Position numbers and translations under genes: made by a program. A model generated the notes under the pieces. It ran no database searches. It was not told where the DNA came from and saw only the letters and a program-made list of their open reading frames with translations. From Flavimaribacter sp039888615 (GTDB lineage: Bacteria > Pseudomonadota > Alphaproteobacteria > Rhizobiales > Rhizobiaceae), in NCBI GenBank assembly GCA_039888615.1, contig JBDQQS010000005.1: a stretch of DNA of 64,000 nt; one strand, 5' to 3'. Each line of letters begins with the position of its first letter. The first letter of the stretch is position 1. This document shows, in pieces, positions 34,060-42,115 of the stretch.

Positions 34060-35073
34060 ATGAAACGTTTAACTCTAGCGGCCGGCACAGCTGCCGCGAT
34101 GTTCTTGGCGACGGGCGCATATGCCGCCGAATTCAATCTCCGCATGCAGACACAGTACGCAGCCGACTCCGTGTCGGGCAAACTCGCTCAGGAATTCATC
34201 GACAATGTTCGCTCCATGTCGGGCGGCCGCGTTGAGATCGAGATGTTCTGGGCATCGGCCGTTGTGGCCACCGTCGAAGGTTTCGACGCAGCGGCAACCG
34301 GCATTCTCGACGGCGAGATGCACGGCGGTGCGTACCAAACCGGCAAGAATCCGGCCTTCCAATTCGTCGGCGATCCGATGGGGGGCTATGACACGCCTTG
34401 GGAGCTTTACAGCTTCTTCTACAACGGCGGCGGCAAAAAAGCGGCCAACGAACTCTATGAAGCGCACAACATGCACCTCGTTGGCTGGTGGACCGGCGGC
34501 CAGGAGGCCATGTCCTCGTCCAAGCCGCTCCGCGGACCGGAAGATCTGAAAGACTGGAAGTTCCGTTCGCCTCCGGGCCTCGAAACCGAGATCTTTGCCC
34601 AGCTCGGCGCCTCACCGATCGTTATCGACTTTACAGAGGTGTTCACGGCGCTCGAGACGGGAATCATTGATGGTGCGGACGCTTCGAGCCTCGCCAACAA
34701 TGTTGGCTTGGGTCTATACGACCTTGTCGACCACGCGACCTATCCCGGGTTCCACTCGATGCCGGTCGACCACGTGACTTTCAATCTCGACGTCTGGAAC
34801 AGCTTCCCGGATGACATCAAGTCGATCATCGAAGTTGCGACCCAGGCGCTGGCCTTCCAGACCGCGATGACGATCAATATCGCTAACGAGGAAGCCGCGA
34901 CGATGCTGAAGGCCAAGGGCGTTACACTCTATGATTGGTCAGCAGAAGATCGTGCGGAATTCCGTGCCGGCGCACAGCGCGCGTGGGACGGATGGGCCGA
35001 GAAGACGCCGGAAGCCAAGGCGCTGGTTGAGGCGCACCGCACCTTCCTACGTCGGATTGGCAAGATCAATTAG
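34060..35073 (+). CDS. dctP: TRAP transporter substrate-binding protein DctP type
   Basis: 337 residues from ATG 34060 (gggaggaaatc upstream); signal peptide MKRLTLAAGTAAAMFLATGAYAA. The DctP fold shows VSGKLAQEFIDNVRSMSGGRVEIEMFWAS, then the conserved Arg region KDWKFRSPPGLETEIFAQLGASPIVIDFTEVFTALETGIIDGAD, and FHSMPVDHVTFN. The ETGIIDGAD and W-W-T-G-G-Q blocks resemble the TakP/keto-acid or monocarboxylate group more than sialic-acid SiaP. It delivers an organic anion to the DctQM membrane pair in a sodium-driven system. A 91-base gap separates it from dctQ. Confidence 0.85.
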   Translation: MKRLTLAAGTAAAMFLATGAYAAEFNLRMQTQYAADSVSGKLAQEFIDNVRSMSGGRVEIEMFWASAVVATVEGFDAAATGILDGEMHGGAYQTGKNPAFQFVGDPMGGYDTPWELYSFFYNGGGKKAANELYEAHNMHLVGWWTGGQEAMSSSKPLRGPEDLKDWKFRSPPGLETEIFAQLGASPIVIDFTEVFTALETGIIDGADASSLANNVGLGLYDLVDHATYPGFHSMPVDHVTFNLDVWNSFPDDIKSIIEVATQALAFQTAMTINIANEEAATMLKAKGVTLYDWSAEDRAEFRAGAQRAWDGWAEKTPEAKALVEAHRTFLRRIGKIN

Positions 35074-35164
35074 GCGCAGGCATTTCTGATCGGCTACGAT
35101 GCGGCGAGCCCCTACGGGCTTGTCGTGTCCGTCAGGGTGATTTTCTTAAGCATGCGGTGGATCA

Positions 35165-35971
35165 ATGTCCGTTGAAAGCGTTTGGCTCGGACCGATGCGA
35201 AGGCCGATGCGACTTATTATGCTATCCAGCACGGTCGCTACCGGCCTGATAGCGCTCTGGCTCATACTCGGCAGGTTGTTCTTCGGAACTGGCATCGGGC
35301 TGAAGGAGTTCCTGTCGCCCGCTGATACACCCTCCGTGCTCCTGGCGATGATTGTCGGCGCGATTGCGCTGCTGTCGGCGAGCATCTACCTTTCCGACAC
35401 GTGCGGCGTCGTCGAATCCAAATCTGACGGCTTTTTCGACGTCGTCAGCCTAGTCTGTTCGCGACTCGCCATGATCGCCACCGTGACGGTGGTGCTCGTT
35501 ATGTTCTACGAGGTCGTGTCGCGCTATCTCTTCGGGAAGCCGACGCTTTGGGCGAACGAACTGTCGCTGTGGATTGCCGGCTTCGTCTTCCTGCTGGCGG
35601 GCCTCTATGCAATGCAGCAGCGCAGTCACATCCGCATCTACATCATATACGACATGATGCCACGCTGGCTGCGAAAGCTGTCGGATGTCCTGTCGCTACT
35701 CCTGATCGGGTCATTTGCCTTCCTGACAGTGTGGGGCGGCTTCAATGAGTCGCGGGACAAGTTCTTCCGCTGGGAAACATTCGGAACGGCCTGGGATCCA
35801 CCAATCCCTGCAACGATCAAGCCAGCCATTCTCATCATCGTCGTGCTGGTCGCACTGCAGGCCTTATCCAATCTAATCGCGGACTGGAACAAGGAACCTG
35901 AACATCACTCAGCAGCGAACGATATCGATGCCAGTGAGATTGAAGCCATCCGCAAAATCGTCAAGGACTGA
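35165..35971 (+). CDS. dctQ: TRAP transporter small membrane subunit (DctQ), enlarged
   Basis: 268 residues, against ~160-190 for common DctQ. The canonical four-helix DctQ part lies at ~95-250 (VVLVMFYEVVSRYLFGKPTLWANELSLWIAGFVFLLAGLYAMQQRSHIRI). In front are two extra hydrophobic segments (residues ~17-42 and ~58-78), which mark the large-subunit TRAP group that includes mannitol/chloroaromatic and keto-acid systems. It lies 5 bases before dctM. Confidence 0.8.
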   Translation: MSVESVWLGPMRRPMRLIMLSSTVATGLIALWLILGRLFFGTGIGLKEFLSPADTPSVLLAMIVGAIALLSASIYLSDTCGVVESKSDGFFDVVSLVCSRLAMIATVTVVLVMFYEVVSRYLFGKPTLWANELSLWIAGFVFLLAGLYAMQQRSHIRIYIIYDMMPRWLRKLSDVLSLLLIGSFAFLTVWGGFNESRDKFFRWETFGTAWDPPIPATIKPAILIIVVLVALQALSNLIADWNKEPEHHSAANDIDASEIEAIRKIVKD

Positions 35972-35976
35972 CCACG

Positions 35977-37569
35977 ATGGATATCGGCTCGATCTCGCTC
36001 ATCCTTCTGCTGGCGCTCTTTGTGCTGCTGGCGATGGGTATGCCGCTGGGCTTCGCGTCCGGAACACTGGCGTGCGCGGTGCTGGCGATGAAGTTCGGAC
36101 CGGATCTGCTTTTCCGAGATTTCGGGCGCGGCCCGCTGGCGGTGGTGGGGCAGGCCGTATATCGCCAGATGACAAACTATGTTCTGATATCGGTGCCGCT
36201 GTTTATCTTCATGGCGGCGTTATTGGAACGCAGCGGCATTGCCAAGGCCATGTATGCGTCACTGAATGTTTGGCTGAGCCGAACGCGCGGCGGCATCGCG
36301 ATCGTGACGTCGATCATGGCCGTCATCATGGCCGCAATGTCGGGGATTATCGGCGGCGAGGTCGTGCTGCTCGGACTGATCGCACTGCCGCAGATGTTGC
36401 GCCTGGGCTACAATCAGAACCTTGCGATCGGAACGATCTGCGCTAGCGGCTCTCTGGGGACAATGATCCCACCCTCAATCGTGCTGATCTTCTTCGGCCT
36501 CATAACCGAGACCTCGATCAAGTCGCTGTTTACTGCAGCATTCCTGCCCGGCTTCATGCTGGCGTCGTTTTTCTTGATATATATCATCATCCGCACCCAG
36601 CTCAGGCCGGAAGAGGCCCCGCTGCCGGAGCCGGACCCCAATGATCCGCAACCGCTCGAAAAGTCCATCCTGTTCGGCGCTTTCACGACCATCATGATCA
36701 TGGGTGCGACGGCGCTGCTCCTGCTGCGCGCCTTGATCTTCACAGCGATCGGTGCCTATGTCGTCGCCGAAGACACTGACCCGATCGCACTCGGCATGGT
36801 GGCCGCTCTGCCCTACCTCATTGGTATTCTGGTCGCCGGCGCCTTGCTGCTGCGGTTTGTGATCGGTCCTGATCGTGTCCGTCTCGCTTGGCAGATGGGC
36901 AAGGGGCTAGTGGCGCCGATCATTGTGATCGGAGTCGTTCTGGGCTCGATCTACGGCGGCATCACCGGAATCACTGAGGCGGCTGCGATGGGGGTTGTGG
37001 CTGTCTTCGTGATTTCCCTCGTTCGTGGCGAGATGACCTTCGAGGTACTGCGGGATTCGCTGATCCGCACGATGAAGGCGACCGGCACGATCATCTGGGT
37101 GACGGTGGGAGCGGCCGCGTTGGCTGCGGCTTATACGTTGGTTGGCGGCCCTACATTCGTTGCCAACCTGATCGTTGGCGCCGAGCTTCCGACGATGGGC
37201 GTCATCCTCGTCATGATGTTGATCTTCCTTGTCATGGGCATGTTCATGGACTGGGTTGGCATCGTGCTCCTGATCATGCCGGTGTTCATGCCAATCGTGA
37301 TGGCGCTTCCGATCGAGGAGCTGGGATTCGTGGGGGGGATTGACCCCAAGTATGTGGCGATCTGGTTTGGCGTGGTATTCACCATGAACATGCAGGTCAG
37401 CTTTTTGTCGCCGCCTTTCGGTCCCGCCGCATTCTATCTGAAGTCCGTGGCGCCGCCGTACATCTCGCTGACGGACATCTTCCGGGGCTTCATGCCATTC
37501 ATCGGTATCCAGTTGCTGGCGCTTCTGGTGTTGCTGATGTGGCCGAGCCTGGTTTCAGTTTTCCTATGA
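35977..37569 (+). CDS. dctM: TRAP transporter large permease (DctM), enlarged
   Basis: 530 residues, versus ~425 for a standard DctM. It has repeated DctM motifs: GMPLGFASGTLA, YVLISVPLFIFMAALLERSGIAKAMY, SGIIGGEVVLLGLIALPQML, and GSLGTMIPPSIVLIFFG. The second half has GITGITEAAAMGVVAVFV and FMDWVGIVLLIMPVF. An insert of about 100 residues (~210-310) contains a charged linker (EPDPNDPQPLEKS) and extra membrane helices. This is the substrate-translocating subunit of the elevator-type importer. Confidence 0.9.
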   Translation: MDIGSISLILLLALFVLLAMGMPLGFASGTLACAVLAMKFGPDLLFRDFGRGPLAVVGQAVYRQMTNYVLISVPLFIFMAALLERSGIAKAMYASLNVWLSRTRGGIAIVTSIMAVIMAAMSGIIGGEVVLLGLIALPQMLRLGYNQNLAIGTICASGSLGTMIPPSIVLIFFGLITETSIKSLFTAAFLPGFMLASFFLIYIIIRTQLRPEEAPLPEPDPNDPQPLEKSILFGAFTTIMIMGATALLLLRALIFTAIGAYVVAEDTDPIALGMVAALPYLIGILVAGALLLRFVIGPDRVRLAWQMGKGLVAPIIVIGVVLGSIYGGITGITEAAAMGVVAVFVISLVRGEMTFEVLRDSLIRTMKATGTIIWVTVGAAALAAAYTLVGGPTFVANLIVGAELPTMGVILVMMLIFLVMGMFMDWVGIVLLIMPVFMPIVMALPIEELGFVGGIDPKYVAIWFGVVFTMNMQVSFLSPPFGPAAFYLKSVAPPYISLTDIFRGFMPFIGIQLLALLVLLMWPSLVSVFL

Positions 37570-37823
37570 AAGAGGGCCAATGGCTTTTAAGTTACAATCG
37601 GACGATCCGTATATGGTTCCACCACATCAATAATTCCATTACGCGCTCACATGTTTCGGCACGTGCTTTGTATTCTTTTAGGATCGATCTTGGAATGCCG
37701 TTGTTTTCGGCTTCAAAGATAGTCGTGATAGGGCAGAGCGTGTCCAACCGGTCCATGCATGTGCGGGTACTTAAGGATGTTGAATGGTTCCTGAGGCGCG
37801 ACATCTACCGCCTGCTTGACGCT
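37570..37823. other. spacer between dctM and the second gntR
   Basis: 254 bases between converging genes. It holds short frames on both strands (e.g. 37592-37804, minus) without ribosome sites or recognisable domains. No convincing terminator hairpin seen. Confidence 0.4.
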
Positions 37824-38582
37824 TTAGGTTTTATAATATGAATCGCGATTTGGCTTCATCGTGTAAAGCGGGTCGGAGCGATTAAGGTGTTCCTTCATCA
37901 GGCGCACTGCGCCGTCGATATCGTGGTTTGAGACCAGTTCGACAATGTTTTCATGTTCCTTGAGTGTCGTTTCCTCGCGTCCGGCCCAATGAAGCATCGG
38001 CTTGTAGAAAGCGAACAGCCACGAAAGCATCGCCTGAGTTACCGATTCGAGCAAGGGATTGCCCGTCACCTTGGCCATGGCAACGTGAAAATCGATATCC
38101 GCCTTGATGAAGGGTTTGTCCTGGCCGAGCATTGAGCGCTGTCTTTCGACCAGCGCGCGTAGATCGACAACATCGGCGGCGGTACATTGTTCGGCGGCGA
38201 TCCGTACGGTCCCGGCTTCAAGTATTTTTCGTAGTTGTTTGAGATTTTCCAGATTCGCCGGCTTGGAGGACAGCATAAGTTTTGCGATGTCTTCGACTTG
38301 TTGAACCGCCGCCCCGGCAGTCAACTCGTTTACCCGGCTGCGTTCCCCGTGCGAGATTGTGATAACGCCCTTGCTGGCGAGCATCTGGAGTGCTTCGCGT
38401 ACCGCCGGCCGACCGACGCCGAATCGCTCCATCAAATCTCGTTCGGACGGCAGTATGTCGCCGGGCGCCAGTTCTCCGGACGCGATCAATTGCCACAACC
38501 GCTCAAAAACCTGGTCGGACAATTTTTGACGTTGAATAGGCTCGCTGTACAGAGGATCAGAAAGTGACGGTGTGGATGACAT
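37824..38582 (-). CDS. GntR-family FCD regulator, NanR-like
   Basis: 252 residues. The HTH LSDQVFERLWQLIASGELAPGDILPSERDLMERFGVGRPAVREALQMLASKGVITISHGERSRV matches the DNA-binding part of E. coli NanR (VGRP.VREAL, NGERARV) more than other GntRs. The FCD domain has the metal-site pattern FIKADIDFHVAMAKVTGNPLL and a late KEHLNRS. NanR binds GGTATA repeats; such sites occur in front of this gene and of dctP. The TRAP binding protein is not SiaP-like, so a sialate ligand is not supported. Confidence 0.8.
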   Translation of the reverse strand: MSSTPSLSDPLYSEPIQRQKLSDQVFERLWQLIASGELAPGDILPSERDLMERFGVGRPAVREALQMLASKGVITISHGERSRVNELTAGAAVQQVEDIAKLMLSSKPANLENLKQLRKILEAGTVRIAAEQCTAADVVDLRALVERQRSMLGQDKPFIKADIDFHVAMAKVTGNPLLESVTQAMLSWLFAFYKPMLHWAGREETTLKEHENIVELVSNHDIDGAVRLMKEHLNRSDPLYTMKPNRDSYYKT

Positions 38583-38619
38583 GGCAAGTTTCCCAATTGG
38601 CGATGATCACTATTAGCTC

Positions 38620-38629
38620 ACTGGTATAA
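38620..38629. promoter_or_regulatory. GntR half-site ACTGGTATAA
   Basis: Lies 38 bases upstream of the second gntR start. It shares nine bases (ACTGGTATA) with the minus-strand reading of the site at 33965-33973, suggesting shared control of both ends of the TRAP segment. Confidence 0.45.
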
Positions 38630-38649
38630 CGAGGCAATATCTTTCGCAC

Positions 38650-38799
38650 GGCGATGCCAAGATGACCACCGCGCTTCTCGACCGGCTCACACAACGCTGC
38701 CGCAATCTGGAAACCGGTAACGACAGCTACCGCTACAAAGCCAGTTCAGAGGCCGCGAAGAAAAAGAGAAAGGAGGCGCCCGCATTGACCACAACATGA
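38650..38799 (+). pseudogene. istB: IS21-family IstB, last 49 codons
   Basis: The frame GDAKMTTALLDRLTQRCRNL followed by ETGNDSYRYKASSEAAKK ends at TGA 38797-38799. This is the typical C terminus of IstB, the AAA+ helper of IS21 transposition (GDAKMTTALLDRLTH.C...ETGN). All upstream istB and istA sequence is gone; the gntR promoter starts immediately before it. Confidence 0.85.
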
Positions 38800-38842
38800 C
38801 AGCTGAGACATAAACAAGGGGGGGGTCAAATCTCGGTGAAAA

Positions 38843-38872
38843 TACCGGGTCACTACTCAACTGAAATCAACA
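38843..38872 (-). repeat. IS21-family-type right terminal repeat
   Basis: Read on the minus strand it begins tgttgatttc and ends gtgacccggta, the partner of 31884-31913 (25 of 30 identical). It lies 43 bases after the istB stop, as expected for a right end, and joins the IS5-type transposase frame at 38872/38873. Confidence 0.75.
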
Positions 38873-39539
38873 TTCAGCTTGCTGAATGTGTTTTCAACCT
38901 TATGCCGTTGTTTGTACATCGTTTTGCAGTATTCGGCGGGGTTCTTGCGCTTCGCTCGTGGTGGAATGCATGAAGCAATTCCCTTGGCCTTGAGTGCAGC
39001 GCGGAGTTCATCGCTGTCATACCCCTTGTCGCCAACCAGTGTCGCGGCATTTGGCAATCCCGGATACATGATCTTGGCCCCAATATGGTCGGAGACCTGA
39101 CCTGCTGTCAGCGCCATGACGATGGGTTTGCCCTCGTTGTTGACGACAGCATGCAACTTTGAGTTCAGCCCGCCTTTTGTTCGCCCAATGTGGCGGGGAA
39201 CATCCCGTCCTGCGGACTTGCCAGACTGCAAGCAGTCCGGTGGGCTTTCAAATGAGTTGCATCGATCTGTACGATGTCCGGTTCACCCGCTCTGGCGGCC
39301 AAGCTGCTGAATATGCGATCAAAAACACCCAACCGGCTCCACCGTACAAAGCGGTTGTAGAGGGTCTTGTGCGGGCCGTAATCACCTGGCGCATCGCGCC
39401 AGCGCAGACCATTGCGGATGACATGGATGATCCCCGAAATAACCTTGCGGTCATCACTGCGCGGTACGCCGTGGGCAAGAGGGAAATAGGGGCGCATCAA
39501 CGCAAACTGTCGATCCGACAACCAGAACAAATCAGACAT
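38873..39539 (-). pseudogene. IS5-family (IS427-group) transposase, two-frame and 3'-truncated
   Basis: Frame one (39539-39165) encodes the N-terminal half, MSDLFWLSDRQFALMRPYF...DGLRWRDAP-type, with IDATHLKAHRTA containing the first DDE Asp. Frame two (from ~39231) continues with HIGRTKGGLNSKLHAV, VGDKGYDSDELRAAL and YKQRHKVENTFSKLN, including the last catalytic Glu. The two-frame layout is normal for IS427-type elements, which use frameshifting. The C terminus is cut: after SKLN the frame enters the IS21-type end and stops at 38857 (VDFS*). About 30 terminal residues and the right end of the element are lost. Confidence 0.85.
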
Positions 39540-39957
39540 GGAAAACCTCCTTCGGTGGCCATACAGAATCTGATTTGCGTCAATCTGAAAACCCGTTAAT
39601 CAATAGGTCCTGACCCTGGCAAGTTAATGATTCGAGTGTGGTGTACGGATTTGAAGTTCCTGTATGAGACAGCTGCTACAATGTAAGGAACTTCAAATCC
39701 ACCGCACTAGAACATGCTCGAATTCCAAAAGCTGCCCGTCCGAATACGGCCTCCGAGCTGCCCTTCAACAATGCGACCCCAATTCTGCTGTCCATAGGTT
39801 TCCGCACATATCTCTAAACCGGACATCAATGTCGTGTCGCTATCAGAGCAGGTTTTTGTGGATGCAACGGGGAATGATAACCCATTCAGGAAGTTAGAAA
39901 GTACAGGAGAGTCCAAAAACTGGTTGTGGAGTGCGCCTCTGGTTGGTGAGAACGGAA
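39540..39957. other. AT-rich spacer with a large inverted repeat
   Basis: 418 bases upstream of the IS5 transposase start and downstream of uxuA. It presumably contains the left end of the IS5 element near 39600. No gene is supported; small frames lack ribosome sites. The inverted repeat 39647-39700 is listed separately. Confidence 0.45.
39647..39700. repeat. 15-base perfect inverted repeat around a 24-base loop
   Basis: ggatttgaagttcct (39647-39661) and its exact complement at 39686-39700, with partial similarity continuing outward (gtgtggtgt / accgcac). It is too long a loop for a classical terminator and has no T-run. It could be a decayed MITE-like element or protein-binding site. Confidence 0.6.
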
Positions 39958-40941
39958 CTAACTTTGTGCTCTCTGCGCCTGAGCCAGCAACGCCTTCATG
40001 TAGCCCTGGGCGTAAGCGGCGTACGCGCGAGATCCACCTACGATCGGTAACTCGTGATCGAAGTTTATGCTGCCTGAATAGTTAGTGGCGACCAGCGCTT
40101 CCATGATCCGGAACATGTCGTAGTAACCTTCATCGGGAAACGTCTCGGAAAATCGCGGAAGCGTGGCGGTGACGTTGCGAAAGTGGACTTCCCATACTCT
40201 GCCCGTGGGCACGTATTCGTGGATCGCGTCGACAGGGTCCCCTATACCCTCAAGCCAGGTCCCGCAACAGATGGTCAGCCCGATCTTGTCGCTCTTCGCC
40301 GCATGGAAGGCGGTTCTGATATCGTCTTCGGTCGAGAAGATGCGGGCCGCGCGGCCGGCTTCGGGGATGGGAGGATCGTCGGGATGAAAACCAACCCGGA
40401 CCCCGGTCTCCTCGACGACCGGTTCTATTTCCCGGAGGAATGTGACGAAATTCCCGAACACCTCGTTATGGGTATATGGCCGCTCTCCCACAGGGCACTC
40501 GTCGCTGACGACGACGCCCGGATTCTGCGGAAGGCCGCGTCGTAGAGGCTTGGAAAGATCGACCTCGCGCGCCTGGACGCCTCCGCGGAGTTGAGCGAAG
40601 CCGCTGGAAAGGACAAATCCGGGAGACGCCAAAGCGATCGTGTAAGTCAAACCGGCGGCGTGAACCTTTCGAAGCCACGCCTTGAACGCCTCGGTCTTCG
40701 ATTCGCGAAGGGGTGTTGCGAGAAGGATGTCATCCAGCATCGAGGTCGCGGTCATGTTGCGGATATTGTCCACGACGACGCCGCCATCCGCGTACCGGGC
40801 GACGATTGTCTGGAGGCCCTCCACTGTATCGTCGGGTGTGTCGGGCATAATGCGGACATAGGTCCGGTCTACCCCCAGTTGGTGCATGAAACGAAAATCA
40901 TCGTCGGTTGGTTTCGGTCCGCCCGGAAATGCGAATTTCAT
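39958..40941 (-). CDS. uxuA: mannonate dehydratase, UxuA type
   Basis: 327 residues from ATG 40941. The metal-dependent TIM-barrel family signature GVRVGFHPDDPP is present near residue 195, then LTICCGTW (Cys ligand), VWEVHFRNV (His ligand) and INFDHELPIVGGSRAYAAYAQGYMKALL, matching the UxuA C-terminal DHxP block. It dehydrates D-mannonate to 2-keto-3-deoxygluconate in hexuronate catabolism. It is shorter than E. coli UxuA (~394). It diverges from the ABC importer and enolase-type genes, which fits a sugar-acid regulon. Confidence 0.8.
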   Translation of the reverse strand: MKFAFPGGPKPTDDDFRFMHQLGVDRTYVRIMPDTPDDTVEGLQTIVARYADGGVVVDNIRNMTATSMLDDILLATPLRESKTEAFKAWLRKVHAAGLTYTIALASPGFVLSSGFAQLRGGVQAREVDLSKPLRRGLPQNPGVVVSDECPVGERPYTHNEVFGNFVTFLREIEPVVEETGVRVGFHPDDPPIPEAGRAARIFSTEDDIRTAFHAAKSDKIGLTICCGTWLEGIGDPVDAIHEYVPTGRVWEVHFRNVTATLPRFSETFPDEGYYDMFRIMEALVATNYSGSINFDHELPIVGGSRAYAAYAQGYMKALLAQAQRAQS

Positions 40942-41229
40942 ACTGCTACCTGTTATGCCTTGACGATCGTGCCGAACCTCGATTCAATAATCGCACTGAT
41001 TGAATAGTCTGAAAAGGAGCTTGCAGCGAAGATTTTTTACGAGGTCTTACAGAATTATCTGGAGACATCCGCATGCTTACTGCTTATTGTGATGTTAAAC
41101 AAAATGATAGGAAGTGATTGCGCTACTTAAGGTAGTTTTCGTCTCTAGTACATCGGGAAGTAAGCAGTAGAAATTGGCGTTCTCGTGAATAAATATTGTT
41201 CTTGGCGGGCTTGTTGGAGGAGGAGCGCC
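40942..41229. promoter_or_regulatory. divergent promoter region uxuA / ABC importer
   Basis: 288 bases, AT-rich in the middle, ending in the strong Shine-Dalgarno ggaggaggagc (41216-41226). No operator palindrome was recognised with confidence and there is no regulator gene in this unit. Confidence 0.35.
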
Positions 41230-42114
41230 ATTTCCAGCCTGGAAAATACCGGACATGTTCGTGCGCAGTACCGATGGGGCGCGCTCTTTTCGCATGTCGG
41301 CAAGGTCCCGTGGATTCCGATAATCCTGTTGGCGCCGGTGATGGTGTGGGGGCTGTTCGGCCCGTGGATGTGGCCCCACGAACCGACCGCGATCGACTTC
41401 GCCGCGCGATTGAAACCGCCGGTCTGGCTTGAGGGCGGGACCGCAAATCACCTCCTTGGCACCGATCAGTTCGGACGCGATCTTCTCAGTCGCCTGATCG
41501 AAGGGGCGAGGGTCGCCCTGATCGTTGCGATCTTCGGCGTGTTTCTCGCCGCGCTGGTCGGCGTGGCGGCGGGACTGGCCGCCGGCTACTTCGGTGGCGT
41601 CACCGACAACATCATCATGCGGATTGTCGACGTCAAAATGTCCGTGCCGGCCATTCTGCTGACGATTCTCATCGGCTCGGCGATCGGAGCGGGCGTCACG
41701 ACGGTGGTGGCGGCGATCGCGATCACGTTCTGGGCGGACTACGCCCGCGTTGTCCGCGGCGAAACGCTGTCTTTGAAAGAACGCGGCTTCGTCGAACTGG
41801 CGAAGGTCGCCGATTGCAGCCATCTGCGAATTCTCACCCGCCACATCCTGCCAAATCTCCAGGCAACTATTGTCGTGCTCGTTACCTTGCAGCTCGGTCG
41901 GGCGCTGATCCTCGAAGCCGCAATCACCTATATCGGGATCGGCATTCAGCCGCCTTCGTCTGCCTGGGGACTGATGATCAGCGATGGCCGCAGCCTGCTT
42001 TCGACCGCGTGGTGGCTTGCGGCCTTCCCGGGGTTCGCCATTACGGCAACCGTGCTTGGCGCCAATCTGCTGGGCGACTGGCTGCGCGACGCGCTCGATC
42101 CGAAGGTCCGCTGA
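41230..42114 (+). CDS. Opp/Dpp-type ABC transporter permease (DppC-like), probable ATT start
   Basis: 294 residues if translation begins at ATT 41230. It has one N-terminal anchor (IPIILLAPVMVWGLFGPW), the DppC hallmark HLLGTDQFGRDLLSRLIEGARVAL and five core helices. The EAA loop is ARVVRGETLSLKERGFVELAKVADCSHLRILTRHILPN. The strong Shine-Dalgarno ggaggaggagc ends 3 bases before an in-frame ATT (ATT-TCC-AGC), where an ATG would be expected. The only upstream candidate, GTG 41185, has no ribosome site, and CTG 41239 is farther away. The protein length fits the ATT start. First gene of the operon. Confidence 0.8.
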   Translation: MSSLENTGHVRAQYRWGALFSHVGKVPWIPIILLAPVMVWGLFGPWMWPHEPTAIDFAARLKPPVWLEGGTANHLLGTDQFGRDLLSRLIEGARVALIVAIFGVFLAALVGVAAGLAAGYFGGVTDNIIMRIVDVKMSVPAILLTILIGSAIGAGVTTVVAAIAITFWADYARVVRGETLSLKERGFVELAKVADCSHLRILTRHILPNLQATIVVLVTLQLGRALILEAAITYIGIGIQPPSSAWGLMISDGRSLLSTAWWLAAFPGFAITATVLGANLLGDWLRDALDPKVR

Positions 42115-42115
42115 C

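Larger units (their letters stand above)
31884..38872. mobile_element. 7-kb segment bounded by inverted IS21-type ends and carrying a TRAP/GntR gene set
   Basis: The left repeat (31884-31913) and right repeat (38843-38872) are inverted and similar, and the right one is preceded by the last 49 codons of istB. istA and most of istB are absent. In their place lie an IS3 scrap, an SDR, a GntR regulator, dctPQM and a second GntR regulator. No matching target duplication flanks the ends. Either an IS21 element captured the genes, or two IS21 copies flank a region after deletions. Confidence 0.55.

Noticed and set aside
37592..37804. 70-codon minus-strand frame between dctM and gntR-2
   Set aside because: No ribosome site, no recognisable family, and an equally long frame exists on the other strand.
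31874..38880. Target-site duplication flanking the IS21-type ends
   Set aside because: Bases left of 31884 (ctaccgg) and right of 38872 (ttcagct) do not match.
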